Below are positions 6,421 to 6,610 of a stretch of 6,610 bases of DNA, piece by piece (positions within the stretch are counted from its first letter, which is position 1; each line of letters starts with the position of its first letter). The notes beneath the pieces are model-generated. The model had not been told where the DNA came from, did no database searches, and saw only the letters and a list, made by a program, of their open reading frames with translations. The position numbers and the translations under genes were made by a program. The stretch comes from Kiritimatiellia bacterium (GTDB lineage Bacteria > Verrucomicrobiota > Kiritimatiellia > RFP12 > UBA1067): positions 1-6,610 of the forward strand of contig JAGBZQ010000101.1 in NCBI GenBank assembly GCA_017628165.1. Direction: 5' to 3'.

Positions 6421-6449
6421 ATTATACCAAAATCCGCCCTGGAACTCAA
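6421..6449 (-). promoter_or_regulatory. Promoter of the argB-argD-recA-apbE run
   Basis: On the minus strand TTGAGT (6449-6444), a 17-bp spacer and a perfect TATAAT (6426-6421) form the best promoter in the window. The predicted start is near 6414, which leaves only about three bases before the argB ATG at 6411, so the mRNA would be nearly leaderless. There is no ARG-box-like or known LexA-box sequence overlapping it. Confidence 0.65.
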
Positions 6450-6475
6450 GAATGCGGCGCGGCAACAAGGTAATC

Positions 6476-6518
6476 GGTTAGTCGAATGTGCGGACTAACG
6501 CCGCCCATCCGACTAATC
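6476..6518. repeat. Overlapping inverted repeats with three TTAGTC/GACTAA units
   Basis: GTTAGTC (6477-6483) is a perfect inverted match to GACTAAC (6493-6499) across 9 bases. Extended to GGTTAGTCG (6476-6484), it also matches CGACTAATC (6510-6518) at 8 of 9 positions, around an inner GCGG/CCGC stem (6490-6493 with 6501-6504). The two pairings exclude each other. The element starts inside the stop codon of the upstream gene and ends 27 bp before the argB -35 box. It may be an operator, a termination or processing hairpin of the upstream gene (no T-tract follows), or a switch. Confidence 0.6.
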
Positions 6519-6610
6519 AATTTGCGTTGCGCCATAAAAGCGCGTCAACATCCGCGTTCTTGTCGCGTCCAATTTCGTCAAGAACAGAAGAAAGCTTCGC
6601 AACAGGATCA
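6517..6610 (-). CDS. C-terminal 31 codons of an unrecognised gene
   Basis: A leftward frame enters from the window edge and stops at TGA 6519-6517. It encodes a helical, charged tail ending DEIGRDKNADVDALLWRNAN. Base composition is like the arg genes and the frame is open throughout, so it is likely real. It lies 105 bp before argB in the same direction. The fragment is too short to name; it has a faint likeness to the end of MazG-type proteins, which I do not rely on. Confidence 0.55.
   Translation of the reverse strand, partial: DPVAKLSSVLDEIGRDKNADVDALLWRNAN

Noticed and set aside
1..6610. CRISPR array, rRNA, toxin-antitoxin or phage-defence system
   Set aside because: I see no regular direct repeats, no rRNA-like stretch and no protein with such domains. 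Apart from the insertion sequence the region is ordinary chromosome.

Overview
The window looks like bacterial chromosome carrying a partial insertion sequence. The organism is not certain. The mix of single-copy core genes (argB, argD, recA) with an anaerobic sulfatase-maturase-type radical SAM enzyme, a lipoprotein ApbE and an ISKra4-like transposase would fit an anaerobe of the Planctomycetes-Verrucomicrobia-Lentisphaerae/Kiritimatiellota kind. That is inference from gene content only. The genes right of 1495 share one base composition; the left ~1.2 kb is visibly richer in A and T.

Layout. Bases 1 to about 1290 are one end of an ISKra4-type element read leftward: promoter, perfect inverted repeat, a 108-aa first ORF with a DUF6788-like look, an A8 run containing the heptamer A-AAA-AAC, and a transposase ORF in the -1 frame that leaves the window at base 1. 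The transposase ORF has no start codon near its beginning, so it is probably expressed as a -1 frameshift fusion. Bases 1291-1494 hold a structured element followed by T-tracts on the minus strand (terminator or small RNA), then the rightward promoter of the radical SAM gene. This promoter is placed so that transcription should start on the A of the ATG.

Bases 1495-2520 (+) encode the radical SAM/SPASM enzyme. It converges, with an 18-bp gap, on a leftward run of four tightly packed genes: argB (6411-5551), argD (4-bp overlap), recA (28-bp gap, good Shine-Dalgarno) and an apbE-like lipoprotein gene whose GTG directly follows the recA stop. One clear promoter lies before argB and I see none elsewhere in the run, so two arginine-biosynthesis steps, the recombinase and a flavin transferase are probably co-transcribed. 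Bases 6412-6516 hold that promoter and a set of TTAGTC/GACTAA inverted repeats. Bases 6517-6610 are the last 31 codons of an unrecognised leftward gene.

Functionally, ArgB and ArgD catalyse steps 2 and 4 of ornithine/arginine synthesis. RecA does homologous recombination and repair, ApbE attaches FMN to exported proteins, and the radical SAM enzyme probably makes formylglycine in sulfatases. No sulfatase and no ApbE target are in view.
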